Both the position numbers and the translations under genes were made by a program. A stretch of 64,000 bases of DNA from an uncultured Pelagibacteraceae bacterium (GTDB lineage Bacteria; Pseudomonadota; Alphaproteobacteria; Pelagibacterales; Pelagibacteraceae): positions 1 through 64,000 of the forward strand of contig CACNFA010000004.1 of NCBI GenBank assembly GCA_902619675.1, in the 5' to 3' direction. The stretch's first letter is position 1, and each line of letters opens with the position of its first letter. Under the pieces are notes generated by a model. The model had not been told where the DNA came from and searched no databases. It saw only the letters and a list, made by a program, of their open reading frames with translations. Below, one piece after another: positions 49,279-57,977 of the stretch.

Positions 49279-51136
49279 TTCTAAAAAAACTTAAACAACC
49301 GCCAAAAGACAACATAATAGTAGAAATCCAAATCCAAATCATAAGTGGTTTTTCTTGGAATTTTATATTGTAATATTCTGAGCGGTCTATGTTGCTCATT
49401 GTTAAATAATGATCTTTAAAAAAATTAGTTTGTATGGATGCTTCATATGTCAAAGTTTGAGGATTTTCATAAATTCTTATTTCTGGATTTAAAATTCTTT
49501 CCTCATTGGTCATCATATTGTTGACCTGGAGCTTACCAATTATAGCTTTATAATTTGTTTTGTTATTTAGTTCTAAATCTTTCAAGACAAATTTATAATT
49601 ATCAATAATTTTTGTTTCTCCCAATTTAAGATTAAAATCTTTTTCGATTGAAAAGTTGTGATTTAAGCCAATGAAAAAAATTAAAAATCCAAAAGATAAA
49701 TGAGATAATATTCTGGGGAAATTTGTTTCAGTTTTCTTGAAAAGATCAATCAATGATGAAATTATTAAGAATAATGATGAAATAATTATTAAGTTTGAAA
49801 TTATACTATAACTTTTTAATAGGTAAAAAATTAAAAAATTAATTATAAGTGCGCCAATCAATATAGCTAAAAGTTGTTTTAAATTTGTAAATTTATTTTT
49901 TATCCATTTTGCTTGAGGCCCAACAGCCATAAAGATTAGAAAAACAGCTACTACTGGAATTATTACAGAATTATAAAAGGGTGGACCAACTGAAATCTTA
50001 CTTTTCAAAAGTGCGTCAGTAAAAATTGGATATAAAGTTCCAAGCATTACAGTTAGTAAATAAAACATCATAAACCAGTTATTTATTAAAACGAAAGTCT
50101 CTTTACTGTTAGATGAGATATAATTTCTTTCTGGCTTATATTTAGCGAAAAGTAAATAAACTGATGCTGATATCATTATGCTTAAAAATATTAATATATA
50201 AATACCTCTTGAAGGATCATTTGCAAAAGTGTGGACTGAATTAAGTATTCCAGATCTTACCAAAAAAGTTCCTGTTACACTTAGAGTAAATGTCAATAAA
50301 CAAAGGATAATTGTCCAAAAATAAAAAGCTTTTCTTTTTTCTAAAACTAAAAGTGAGTGCAAAAGTGCTGTCATAGCAAACCAAGGTAATAATGAAGCAT
50401 TTTCGACGGGATCCCAAAACCAAAATCCACCCCAACCTAATTCATAGTAAGCCCAGATTGATCCAACTAAAATTCCAAGAGTCTGAAAAACCCAAGAGAT
50501 TAAAACCCAACTTTTTATAGATTGAGCGAAAGGTTTGTCATTATAATTTGAAATCATTGATGCCATTGCTGCAGAGAAATAGATTGAGGATCCAACAAAA
50601 CCTAAATAAAGTAATGGTGGGTGAATTGCTAAAGCAGGATCTTGCAAAATAGGATTTAAACCTAAACCCTCATTCGGAACTGGGCTGATAACACTAAAAG
50701 GATTTGAATTAAATAATATAAAAAATAAAAAACCTATGATTAGTAAATTTTGAATAATTAAAGTGTAAAGTCTGTAATTTTTTGGATGTTTATTATTAAA
50801 TATTAAAAATAAGAATGAGAAGATTGTAAGAATAATCGCCCATAACAAAAGACTTCCTTCATGATTGCCCCAGGTTCCAGAGATTTTGTAAAAGATTGGT
50901 TTTAGTGAATGAGAGTTCTGATAAACATTTATTAATGAAAAATCTGAGATCAAATAAGCAGATATTAAAGTAAAAAAACAAATTAAAATTGATGTACTTT
51001 GAAATAAGCTTAATTTATAAATTTTTCTGAAAATTAAATTGTTAGATGTTTTTAAACAATTATAAGAATTATATATAATCAGAATACTTAGTAGTACATT
51101 TAAAAATAATAAAAAATTTCCAATATTACTTAGCAT
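49262..51136 (-). CDS. ccmF: Cytochrome c heme lyase CcmF
   Basis: 624 aa, about 14-15 membrane helices. The WWD heme-handling motif reads WGGFWFWDPVENASLLPW, and HPPLLYLGFVG carries one of the axial histidines. It ligates heme to CxxCH of apocytochromes. Its start overlaps ccmE by 11 bp. Confidence 0.96.
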   Translation of the reverse strand: MLSNIGNFLLFLNVLLSILIIYNSYNCLKTSNNLIFRKIYKLSLFQSTSILICFFTLISAYLISDFSLINVYQNSHSLKPIFYKISGTWGNHEGSLLLWAIILTIFSFLFLIFNNKHPKNYRLYTLIIQNLLIIGFLFFILFNSNPFSVISPVPNEGLGLNPILQDPALAIHPPLLYLGFVGSSIYFSAAMASMISNYNDKPFAQSIKSWVLISWVFQTLGILVGSIWAYYELGWGGFWFWDPVENASLLPWFAMTALLHSLLVLEKRKAFYFWTIILCLLTFTLSVTGTFLVRSGILNSVHTFANDPSRGIYILIFLSIMISASVYLLFAKYKPERNYISSNSKETFVLINNWFMMFYLLTVMLGTLYPIFTDALLKSKISVGPPFYNSVIIPVVAVFLIFMAVGPQAKWIKNKFTNLKQLLAILIGALIINFLIFYLLKSYSIISNLIIISSLFLIISSLIDLFKKTETNFPRILSHLSFGFLIFFIGLNHNFSIEKDFNLKLGETKIIDNYKFVLKDLELNNKTNYKAIIGKLQVNNMMTNEERILNPEIRIYENPQTLTYEASIQTNFFKDHYLTMSNIDRSEYYNIKFQEKPLMIWIWISTIMLSFGGCLSFFRNEKNN

Positions 51137-51554
51137 TTTCTCTCATTAAATTTTTTAGTTCGGGGGGCATGTAGTTTTCATCATGTTTAGCTAAAATTCT
51201 GTCAGCGATGAAAAATTTTTTATCTTGTAATTTACCTTCAGCTACAACACCTTTGCCTTCAGCAAACAAATTGGGGACTGTTCCTTGAAAACTCACTCTA
51301 ATCTCATTCTTAAAATCTGTAATGATAAATCTAATTTCTTGATTGTTTATCTTTAATGTATTTTTTTTTACCATGCCACCAACCCTAATTTTTTTATCAA
51401 AATCGATATTTTGGTTAGATCTAATATCTGACGGAGATTTGAAATATAAAATATTTTTGTTTAGGGCGTTGAGAATTAAAAAAATGCTAATTGCTGAAAT
51501 AGATAAAAATATTGCTAAGAGAGACGCTCTTTTTTTTACTTTCTTTGGAAGCAT
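51126..51554 (-). CDS. ccmE: Heme chaperone CcmE
   Basis: 142 aa: N-terminal membrane anchor (about 11-30) and a periplasmic OB-fold domain. The covalent heme His is H124 and Y128 an axial ligand, in LAKHDENYMP. It carries heme from CcmC to CcmF. It begins 8 bp after ccmD. Confidence 0.95.
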   Translation of the reverse strand: MLPKKVKKRASLLAIFLSISAISIFLILNALNKNILYFKSPSDIRSNQNIDFDKKIRVGGMVKKNTLKINNQEIRFIITDFKNEIRVSFQGTVPNLFAEGKGVVAEGKLQDKKFFIADRILAKHDENYMPPELKNLMRENAK

Positions 51555-51562
51555 TAAATGCT

Positions 51563-51796
51563 TTAAATGGTTTTATTGTAAGATGAAAAAATCTTAGAGG
51601 CAACTTTAGATGTCTCTAAAACTGTTTTTTTCTGCTCGACTGAAAGATCTTCAATTTCTTTAGCAAAATCTTTTTCATACTTTTTAAGAGTTTTACGTGT
51701 TTTATAATAAACAACTGCGCACACTAAAAAAGTTAGAAGGAAGGATGACCAAACAAAAATTCCGTAGCCATTCATCAAAAATAAATTATAGTTCAT
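51563..51796 (-). CDS. ccmD: Heme exporter protein CcmD
   Basis: 77 aa, one membrane helix (about 8-30) and a charged cytoplasmic tail. The GYGIFVWSSF stretch matches CcmD. It releases holo-CcmE from the ABC/CcmC complex. Four-base overlap (ATGA) with ccmC. CcmD is usually poorly conserved; the gene position makes the call firm. Confidence 0.88.
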   Translation of the reverse strand: MNYNLFLMNGYGIFVWSSFLLTFLVCAVVYYKTRKTLKKYEKDFAKEIEDLSVEQKKTVLETSKVASKIFSSYNKTI

Positions 51797-52500
51797 AATC
51801 TTTTTAAATTTTTCTTCTTAATTCTAATGATTTCTGTCTTATATTTCATTAGAAAAATTAACGCACAATACAAAATTAGCACTAAAAACATAAGCAATAG
51901 TGGCATTAACATTGAAGAGTGTATTGTGCTTGTCCCTGTTATCTTTATGCTAGCTGGTTGATGCAGAGTGTTCCACCATTCTACCGAATATTTTATAATT
52001 GGAATATTGATTAAACCTACAACTGCAATAATGCTAGAAATTTTGTTAGCTTTGTCCTCATCTAATATTAATTTTTGTGAAGCGATTAAGAGAATATAAA
52101 ACAATACCAAGATTACCATCGAAGTTATTCTAGCGTCCCATGCCCAAAAAGTTCCCCAAGTCGGTTGACCCCATATAGATCCAGTCACAATAGCAATACA
52201 AGTAAACATTAAACCTATAGGAAGAATACTTTTTATTATTAATATTAGATTCTTAATTTTAAAGATGAAATACGAAATAGAGAGAAAAGCGATACACGTA
52301 AATGAGGCTAAGCCTATCCATGCAGCAGGAACATGAACATACATTATTCTAACACTATCGCCTTGTAAATAATCCGGTGGAGATAAAATTAATGCAAACG
52401 AAAGACCTATTATTAGTAAAACGAAAAAAATTGAATTTATAAAACTAATTATTTTTTCGATCCATGCGAAGATATTACTATTATAAAATACATTAAACAT
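51793..52500 (-). CDS. ccmC: Heme transporter CcmC
   Basis: 235 aa with six membrane helices. The WWD motif is WGTFWAWDARITSMVIL, with His residues in MYVHVPAAW and WWNTLHQPASI. It loads heme onto CcmE. It is the first gene of ccmCDEFGH. ccmA and ccmB are not upstream and must be elsewhere, or missing. Confidence 0.95.
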   Translation of the reverse strand: MFNVFYNSNIFAWIEKIISFINSIFFVLLIIGLSFALILSPPDYLQGDSVRIMYVHVPAAWIGLASFTCIAFLSISYFIFKIKNLILIIKSILPIGLMFTCIAIVTGSIWGQPTWGTFWAWDARITSMVILVLFYILLIASQKLILDEDKANKISSIIAVVGLINIPIIKYSVEWWNTLHQPASIKITGTSTIHSSMLMPLLLMFLVLILYCALIFLMKYKTEIIRIKKKNLKRL

Positions 52501-52674
52501 AATATTTAACTACTATAATTATTTTTTTTTTGGAAGTTATATTATAAGCCCAATTGAGAATGGGAGGGAGTAATTTAAAGAGTTTATTCTCAATTAGGCT
52601 AAAACATTTATATCTTGCATAATCTCTATGTCACGGATTTGAATAAATAATGTTTTATTTTAGGCGAAACGAAA
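52501..52674 (-). promoter_or_regulatory. ccmC/hspQ spacer with -10-like box
   Basis: The largest gene-free stretch in the window (174 bp). On the minus strand a TATAAT hexamer (52541-52546) lies 40 bp before the ccmC ATG and could be a -10; a clear -35 at the right distance is lacking. The long hairpin just upstream of it is listed separately. A second, longer-range stem AAAACATT/AATGTTTT spans 52601-52656. Confidence 0.4.
52547..52600. repeat. Long inverted repeat (hairpin) in hspQ-ccmC spacer
   Basis: Arms at 52547-52561 and 52586-52600. Ten perfect pairs (AATTGAGAAT/ATTCTCAATT), one mismatch, then AGCC/GGCT. The 24-nt loop is purine-rich on the plus strand (begins GGGAGGGAG). Read as plus-strand RNA, three extra G-U pairs extend the stem. 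There is no T-run directly after it in either direction, so it is not a simple terminator. Could be a small RNA, a leader structure or a protein-binding site. Confidence 0.6.
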
Positions 52675-52998
52675 TTAATTTGAAATTTTGAGATAACTTG
52701 ACCCTTTTTTACCTGAGAAAATCTCCTCTATAAGCGGATGCTTTACTGGTTCTTTTGAGTTATCAAGTAGCAAATTTTGCTCGGAAACATAAGCTTCATA
52801 TGTTACGTCATTGCTCTCGGCTAATAAATGATAGAAAGGTTGATCTTTTCTTGGTCTAACTTCTTTAGGAATCGATTGATACCACTCTTCAGAATTATTG
52901 AATTCAAAGTCAACATCATAGATAACACCTCTAAAATCAAAATGACGATGCTTTACTACCTCTCCAATTGAAAATTTTGCATTATTGCTTATTGCCAT
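52675..52998 (-). CDS. hspQ: Heat shock protein HspQ
   Basis: 107 aa, YccV-like (hemimethylated DNA-binding/HspQ) fold: FSIGEVVKHRHFDFRGVIYDVD then QPFYHLLAE and YVSEQNLL. HspQ modulates Lon proteolysis in other bacteria. It diverges from yciB across a 79-bp spacer. No heat-shock promoter could be recognised. Confidence 0.92.
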   Translation of the reverse strand: MAISNNAKFSIGEVVKHRHFDFRGVIYDVDFEFNNSEEWYQSIPKEVRPRKDQPFYHLLAESNDVTYEAYVSEQNLLLDNSKEPVKHPLIEEIFSGKKGSSYLKISN

Positions 52999-53077
52999 AT
53001 CTGATAGTTAGTAATTTTTTTGTCAAAATCAATATCTAATTTATTAAAACTTTATAATATGTTAGTCTCTCTTTATT

Positions 53078-53623
53078 GTGAATAAGTCATTTTTGAAATT
53101 TATTACTGACTTTGGGCCTTTATTAATATTTTTTACCATATACTATAAGAGCGGTAACAATCTTATAGTAGCAATCCCACCATTAATAATTGCAACTCTT
53201 TTGGCTGTAACAATCGTATATTTTGTAGAAAAAAAAATTCCATACGTTCCATTAATTGGTGGAATAATTATTACTTTATTTGGTGGACTTACATTATATT
53301 TTAATAACCCAGTTTTTATTTATATGAAACCAACAATAGTTAATATTATTTTTGCCGGGTCCTTAATTGTAGGTAAACTTTTCTTTCATAAAAACTTTCT
53401 TAAATTTTTTTTACAAACCGCTTTTCAGCTCAATGAAGAGGGTTGGGACAAATTAAATTTTAGGTGGGCATATTTTTTTATTTTTTTAGCTTTTTTAAAT
53501 GAAATTGTATGGAGAACACAGCCTGAAACAACTTGGGTAAACTTTAAAGTATGGGGTATTCTGCCTATTACTATTCTATTTACAGGTCTTCAAATCCCAT
53601 TAATCAACAAACATAAAATATGA
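53078..53623 (+). CDS. yciB: Inner membrane septation protein YciB/IspA family
   Basis: 181 aa with five or six membrane helices. KFITDFGPLLIFFTIYY at the N-terminus and LNFRWAYFFIFLAFLNEIVWR near the C-terminus match YciB (septation protein A). GTG start. It overlaps the next gene by 4 bp. Its role in other bacteria is in cell-envelope synthesis and septation; mechanism is not well known. Confidence 0.92.
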   Translation: MNKSFLKFITDFGPLLIFFTIYYKSGNNLIVAIPPLIIATLLAVTIVYFVEKKIPYVPLIGGIIITLFGGLTLYFNNPVFIYMKPTIVNIIFAGSLIVGKLFFHKNFLKFFLQTAFQLNEEGWDKLNFRWAYFFIFLAFLNEIVWRTQPETTWVNFKVWGILPITILFTGLQIPLINKHKI

Positions 53624-53967
53624 AAAAAATTAGGCTAGTAATTAATAATAACATTAAAAATAAAGAAAAAGAAAAATTTTTTATAAAAAAAGAACTTCAA
53701 TGTATTTTAAATCTTTATGCAAAAATGGTGTCTAATGGATCTTGGAAAGACTACTCATTTTCATCAGGTAATAAAGAAGTTTCCTTTGAAGTTTACCAAA
53801 GAGCTTCGGAAAAACCAGTTTTAAAAATTACTAAGAACTTAAAGCCTTTCTATCACAATGAAAAATACTTTATTAAAGATAGAAATGGTATTGTTATCAA
53901 AAAGTCAGAAAACTTAATTCAGCTTATAAATAAAACTAGTTGGAATAAATTAAAAATAGTGAAATAA
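53620..53967 (+). CDS. DUF2794 domain protein
   Basis: 115 aa, soluble. It resembles the alphaproteobacterial DUF2794 family: a LNLYAKMVSNGSWKDYSF stretch followed by VSFEVYQRASEKPVLKITK and a C-terminal segment GIVIKKSENLIQLIN. No function is established. It is translationally coupled to yciB (4-bp overlap). Its stop abuts the convergent BI-1 gene. Confidence 0.8.
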   Translation: MKKIRLVINNNIKNKEKEKFFIKKELQCILNLYAKMVSNGSWKDYSFSSGNKEVSFEVYQRASEKPVLKITKNLKPFYHNEKYFIKDRNGIVIKKSENLIQLINKTSWNKLKIVK

Positions 53968-54720
53968 TTATCTTCTTTGTCCGAAAAGTCTTAAAAGCAT
54001 TATAAATAGATTTATAAAATCTAGGTAAAGAGTTAAGGCACCCATAACAGCCTTTTTACCAATTAGCTCACCGCTGTCACTCACTAAATACATATTTTTA
54101 ATTTTTTGAGTATCGTAAGCAGTTAACCCAACGAATACTAGAACGCCAATGATCGAAATCACAAAATACATCATCGATGATTTCATGAATATGTTTACTA
54201 GAGATGCGATTATGATTCCAAAAAGACCCATCATTAAAAAAGATCCAAGTTTTGTTAAATCTCTTTTAGTTGTGTAACCGTAAATACTCATTGCTCCGAA
54301 AGTACCAGCTGTTATGAAGAACACTCTTGTGATACTCGCTCCTGTGTATATTAAGAAAATTGAAGATAAAGAAGCTCCCATTAGAGCTGCGAACACCCAA
54401 AAAGTTGTTTGAGCTTTAGTTGCAGACATTTTCGCTATTCCAAAACTCATGTAAAAAACAACTGCTAAAGGAGCTAACATGATAACCCATTTTAACCCTG
54501 ATGCGTAAATAGAATTTCCAAAATTCGTTAATCCTATTATTTGTCCCTCAGCGGAAGTAACAACAGCCATTTTGAAAAAAAGTAGAGCTACAAATCCAGT
54601 TAAAAGCACCCCAGAGGCCATGTAATTATAAACCTTTAGCATGTAAGCTCTAAGACCCTGATCTATTATTGCTTCTGTTGCGGAAGATCGTACTGTTGAT
54701 TTTTGTTTATTTATTTCCAT
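53968..54720 (-). CDS. Bax inhibitor-1 / YccA family membrane protein
   Basis: 250 aa with seven hydrophobic segments. TRVFFITAGTFGAMSIYGYTTKRDL and the ending LTAYDTQKIKNMYL...ALTLYLDFINLFIMLLRLFG are BI-1 family signatures; the latter motif carries the aspartates thought to act in Ca2+ leak. In E. coli YccA controls FtsH. Monocistronic here. Confidence 0.92.
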   Translation of the reverse strand: MEINKQKSTVRSSATEAIIDQGLRAYMLKVYNYMASGVLLTGFVALLFFKMAVVTSAEGQIIGLTNFGNSIYASGLKWVIMLAPLAVVFYMSFGIAKMSATKAQTTFWVFAALMGASLSSIFLIYTGASITRVFFITAGTFGAMSIYGYTTKRDLTKLGSFLMMGLFGIIIASLVNIFMKSSMMYFVISIIGVLVFVGLTAYDTQKIKNMYLVSDSGELIGKKAVMGALTLYLDFINLFIMLLRLFGQRR

Positions 54721-54755
54721 TCTTAAATATATAAGTTTTTTTAAATACTTTTCAA

Positions 54756-54773
54756 TAGGTTAAAATTGACCTA
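54756..54773. promoter_or_regulatory. Operator-like inverted repeat between BI-1 gene and aldo/keto reductase gene
   Basis: An 18-bp near-palindrome, TAGGTTAAAATTGACCTA, in the 81-bp divergent spacer: TAGGT/ACCTA arms plus AA/TT inside, with one T-G mismatch. The position between two divergent genes suits a repressor or activator site. No regulator gene is adjacent. Confidence 0.4.
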
Positions 54774-54801
54774 AAAAACTACAATAAATATTAAGATTTT
54801 T

Positions 54802-55839
54802 ATGAAATTCAAAAAACTAGGTACCACAGATTTAGATGTAAGTTTGATTTGCCTTGGAACAATGACATGGGGAACGCAAAATTCTGAAAAAGAAGCTCAC
54901 GAACAGATGGATTATTCTGTAGCTCATGGGATAAATTTTTTTGATACAGCAGAAATATATTCTGTTCCTCCTAATGCTGAGTCCTATGGCAAAACAGAAA
55001 TAATAATAGGAAATTGGTTTACAGAAAGAAAAAATAGAGAAAAAATTATTTTAGCTTCAAAAGTTGCAGGTCCTGGGTGTAGTTGGATAAGAGGAGGTAA
55101 AAATAATTTTAATGAGAAAAAAATTGGTGAAGCCATAGACGGAAGTCTCAAAAGGTTAAAAACAGATTACATAGATTTATATCAACTTCATTGGCCTGAA
55201 AGATCAACAAATTATTTTGGTAAAAGAGATTATTCTGAAGATAAAAGTGAAGGAGAATGGCATAGTTTTGAAAGTATACTCGAGGCTTTACAAAAATTTA
55301 TAAAAAAAGGTAAAATTAGATACATAGGTATGTCAAATGAAACTCCTTTCGGTTTATCAAATTATATAGAGTTGTCTAAGAGTAAGGGTCTTCCAAGAAT
55401 GATGTCAGTTCAAAATCCTTATAATTTAGTAAACAGAACTTATGAGATAGGTATGTCTGAAATTTCTTTAAGAGAAAAATGCGGATTACTAGTCTATTAT
55501 CCGCTAGCTGCTGGCGCACTTTCAGGAAAATACCGAAATGGAAAAATGCCTAAAAACTCTCGGCAAGCGTTATTTAAGGGTTGGGAGAGACACTTAAACC
55601 CTTTAGCTATGAAAGCTTACGATGAGTATTTCAAACTTGCAAAAGAAAATGATTTAACAATGGTCCAACTCGCTCAATCTTTTGTAAATTCAAGACCGTT
55701 CGTAACAAGCAATATAATTGGTGCAACATCAATAGCACAATTGAAAGAAAATATTGATAGTATTAATATTGAATTGTCTGATGAAATAATTGAGAAGATT
55801 AATCAAATCCATAATAATAATCCCAATCCATCTCCTTAA
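54802..55839 (+). CDS. Aldo/keto reductase (Tas-like)
   Basis: 345 aa NADP(H)-dependent oxidoreductase. The AKR tetrad is D48, Y53, K87 and H130 (FFDTAEIYS, ASKV, LYQLHWPE). The long insert after LHWPE and the length match Tas/YghZ-type members that act on diverse carbonyls. Substrate not known. Confidence 0.9.
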   Translation: MKFKKLGTTDLDVSLICLGTMTWGTQNSEKEAHEQMDYSVAHGINFFDTAEIYSVPPNAESYGKTEIIIGNWFTERKNREKIILASKVAGPGCSWIRGGKNNFNEKKIGEAIDGSLKRLKTDYIDLYQLHWPERSTNYFGKRDYSEDKSEGEWHSFESILEALQKFIKKGKIRYIGMSNETPFGLSNYIELSKSKGLPRMMSVQNPYNLVNRTYEIGMSEISLREKCGLLVYYPLAAGALSGKYRNGKMPKNSRQALFKGWERHLNPLAMKAYDEYFKLAKENDLTMVQLAQSFVNSRPFVTSNIIGATSIAQLKENIDSINIELSDEIIEKINQIHNNNPNPSP

Positions 55840-55882
55840 TTCAAAGCATTGAAATAGATTTTTTTTAGTATAAAAACTTAAT

Positions 55883-56383
55883 ATGTCATTAAAAAAAATT
55901 TTTATAATTTTGATTTTAGTATCATTCTCTATCAGTGCATCTGCGATTACACCTAGATCGACTGGAAAATACAAAAACTGGGAAAGTTTTGTAGCTGAGA
56001 CTGATAAAGGAAAGATATGCTTCGCTCAAACGGTTCCTACAAAGAGAGCTCCAGCCGCAGTAAAAAGAGATAAATCAAAATTATTTGTTACCTTCAGACC
56101 TTCTGAAGAAATTAAAGACGAAGTGAGCTTAACGAGTGGTCACGACTACAAAACTTCAAGCGTGACTGCTAGTTCAGGAAAAAGAAAATACTCTTTTTTT
56201 TCTCAAAAAGATTTTGCTTGGTTACTAGATGACCAAGAAGAAAAAAAATTTATTCAATTAATGAAAAAAGCCACAGACATTATCGTAAAAGCAAGAACTG
56301 CTAATGGAGCAGAGACAACTGACCACTACTCAATGATGGGATTCACTAAAGCTTATAATACGGCTAAAAAAACTTGCGGTTAA
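55883..56383 (+). CDS. Invasion-associated locus B (IalB) family protein
   Basis: 166 aa with a clean signal peptide (cleavage after ISASA) and a periplasmic domain resembling IalB: WESFVAETDKGKICFAQTVPTKR, a central VTFRPSEEI strand and a C-terminal Cys (KKTCG) that may pair with the Cys in KICF. Free-living alphaproteobacteria carry many such proteins, and the name does not imply virulence. It ends exactly where argG begins, so the two are probably co-transcribed. Confidence 0.82.
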   Translation: MSLKKIFIILILVSFSISASAITPRSTGKYKNWESFVAETDKGKICFAQTVPTKRAPAAVKRDKSKLFVTFRPSEEIKDEVSLTSGHDYKTSSVTASSGKRKYSFFSQKDFAWLLDDQEEKKFIQLMKKATDIIVKARTANGAETTDHYSMMGFTKAYNTAKKTCG

Positions 56384-57568
56384 ATGAAGAAAATTATTTT
56401 AGCCTATTCAGGCGGTTTAGATACATCTGTAATTTTAAGATGGTTGCAAGAGAATTATGAAGCTGAAGTAATTGCTTATACGTCTGACATAGGACAAGTA
56501 ATTGACAGAAAAAAAATCATAAGAAATGCAAGAAAACTTGGTGTCAAAAAAATAATTATTGAAAACTTAAAAAATACTTTTGTTAAAGATTATGTTTTTC
56601 CAATGATAAGAGCACACGCTACCTATGAAGGAGTTTATTTGTTGGGTACTTCAATAGCTAGACCTTTAATAGCCAAAAGGCAAATTGCTATAGCTAAAAA
56701 GTTCAAAGCTTTTGCGGTTTCCCACGGTGCTACAGGTAAAGGTAATGATCAAGTAAGATTTGAGCTTGGGTATGCATATTTTGGAGGAAATAAAATTAAA
56801 ACAATAGCTCCTTGGAGAGAATGGAACTTACAATCAAGAGCTGATCTTATTAAATATGCAAAAAAGAACAAGATTCCAATTCCAAAAGATAAAAAAGGTG
56901 CTCCTCCATTTTCAGTTGATGATAATATCTTTCACACTTCAACAGAGGGTAAAATTTTAGAAAATCCTAAAAAATTTGCACCAGAATTTATCTTTCAAAG
57001 AACTATTTCTCCCGAAAAAGCACCAAATAAAAAAACTATTGTAAAAATCACTTATAAAAATAGCGATCCTGTTGCAATAAATGGAAAAAAACTCAGCCCA
57101 GAAAAAATTCTAGAAAAATTAAATATTTTGGCTGGGAAAAATGGCATTGGAAGAGTTGATTTAGTAGAAAATAGATTTATCGGAATAAAATCAAGAGGGG
57201 TCTATGAAACACCTGGCGGCACTTTGCTTTATGTAGCTCATAGAGCAATGGAGTCAGTAACACTTGATAAAAAAACAACACACGAGAAAGAAAGGATTAT
57301 GCCTGAGTATGCTGAGTTAGTATATAATGGATATTGGTTTTCAAAGAAAAGATTGCGTCTACAAAAAATAGTTGACAGAAAAAGAATGCAGGTCTCAGGT
57401 GAAATTATTCTTAGTTTATATAAGGGGAATATAACAATTTTATCAAGAAGAACTAAAAACAAAGCCTATTCTATGAAAAAAGTTTCTTTTGAGGAAAATA
57501 AAACTTTTAATAAGAAAAAAGTAGAAAAATTTATTAAATTTCATTCTAAACAGTTAAATAAAGCTTAA
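56384..57568 (+). CDS. argG: Argininosuccinate synthase
   Basis: 394 aa, ATP-dependent ligation of citrulline and aspartate in arginine synthesis. The pyrophosphatase-loop AYSGGLDTSVILRWL is at 8-22, then GTSIARPLIAKRQ and SHGATGKGNDQVRFE. GRVDLVENRFIGIKSRGVYE is intact. argH and the other arg genes are not in the window. Confidence 0.97.
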   Translation: MKKIILAYSGGLDTSVILRWLQENYEAEVIAYTSDIGQVIDRKKIIRNARKLGVKKIIIENLKNTFVKDYVFPMIRAHATYEGVYLLGTSIARPLIAKRQIAIAKKFKAFAVSHGATGKGNDQVRFELGYAYFGGNKIKTIAPWREWNLQSRADLIKYAKKNKIPIPKDKKGAPPFSVDDNIFHTSTEGKILENPKKFAPEFIFQRTISPEKAPNKKTIVKITYKNSDPVAINGKKLSPEKILEKLNILAGKNGIGRVDLVENRFIGIKSRGVYETPGGTLLYVAHRAMESVTLDKKTTHEKERIMPEYAELVYNGYWFSKKRLRLQKIVDRKRMQVSGEIILSLYKGNITILSRRTKNKAYSMKKVSFEENKTFNKKKVEKFIKFHSKQLNKA

Positions 57569-57590
57569 ATCTTTGATAGGTTATAATTGT

Positions 57591-57977
57591 ATGAACAATT
57601 CGATTCGAAATATTCAGCTAGTTGCAGTAGTGGTTGTGCTTATATCAACTATAATAGCATTCTTTTTGGAAATGAAAGAAATGTACGACAATAGAGATAT
57701 TACCTTAGCTGATTTACTTTTAATGTTCATTTATATAGAGGTAATTGGTCTTGTAAGATCCTATTGGGAAACACGTGCTGTAAGAATTACCTATCCCCTT
57801 GTAATAGCTATTACCGCATTAGCTCGTTTCATTATATTACAAGACAAAGAAAGTGATCCAACAAATTTAATTTATATATCTCTTGCAATTCTAATTGTAG
57901 CTTTAGCTACAGTTATAATTCGTTTTAGGAATAGCAAATTTTTGAAAATTGACAAAACTAAAGCTGGTGAGCTTTAA
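57591..57977 (+). CDS. PsiE-like membrane protein
   Basis: 128 aa from the ATG at 57591 (a TTG six codons upstream is possible). Four hydrophobic segments; LADLLLMFIYIEVIGLVRSYWE matches the PsiE (phosphate-starvation-inducible) family. Function unknown. No pho box was recognised upstream. Its last 20 bp overlap the convergent folD. Confidence 0.78.
   Translation: MNNSIRNIQLVAVVVVLISTIIAFFLEMKEMYDNRDITLADLLLMFIYIEVIGLVRSYWETRAVRITYPLVIAITALARFIILQDKESDPTNLIYISLAILIVALATVIIRFRNSKFLKIDKTKAGEL

Noticed and set aside
52547..52600. MITE or IS remnant (terminal inverted repeats)
   Set aside because: Only about 54 bp with no transposase trace and no target-site duplication; better explained as a local hairpin.
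55729..55974. Minus-strand 81-aa frame across the aldo/keto reductase 3' end
   Set aside because: It overlaps the ends of two well-supported plus-strand genes and shows no protein features of its own.
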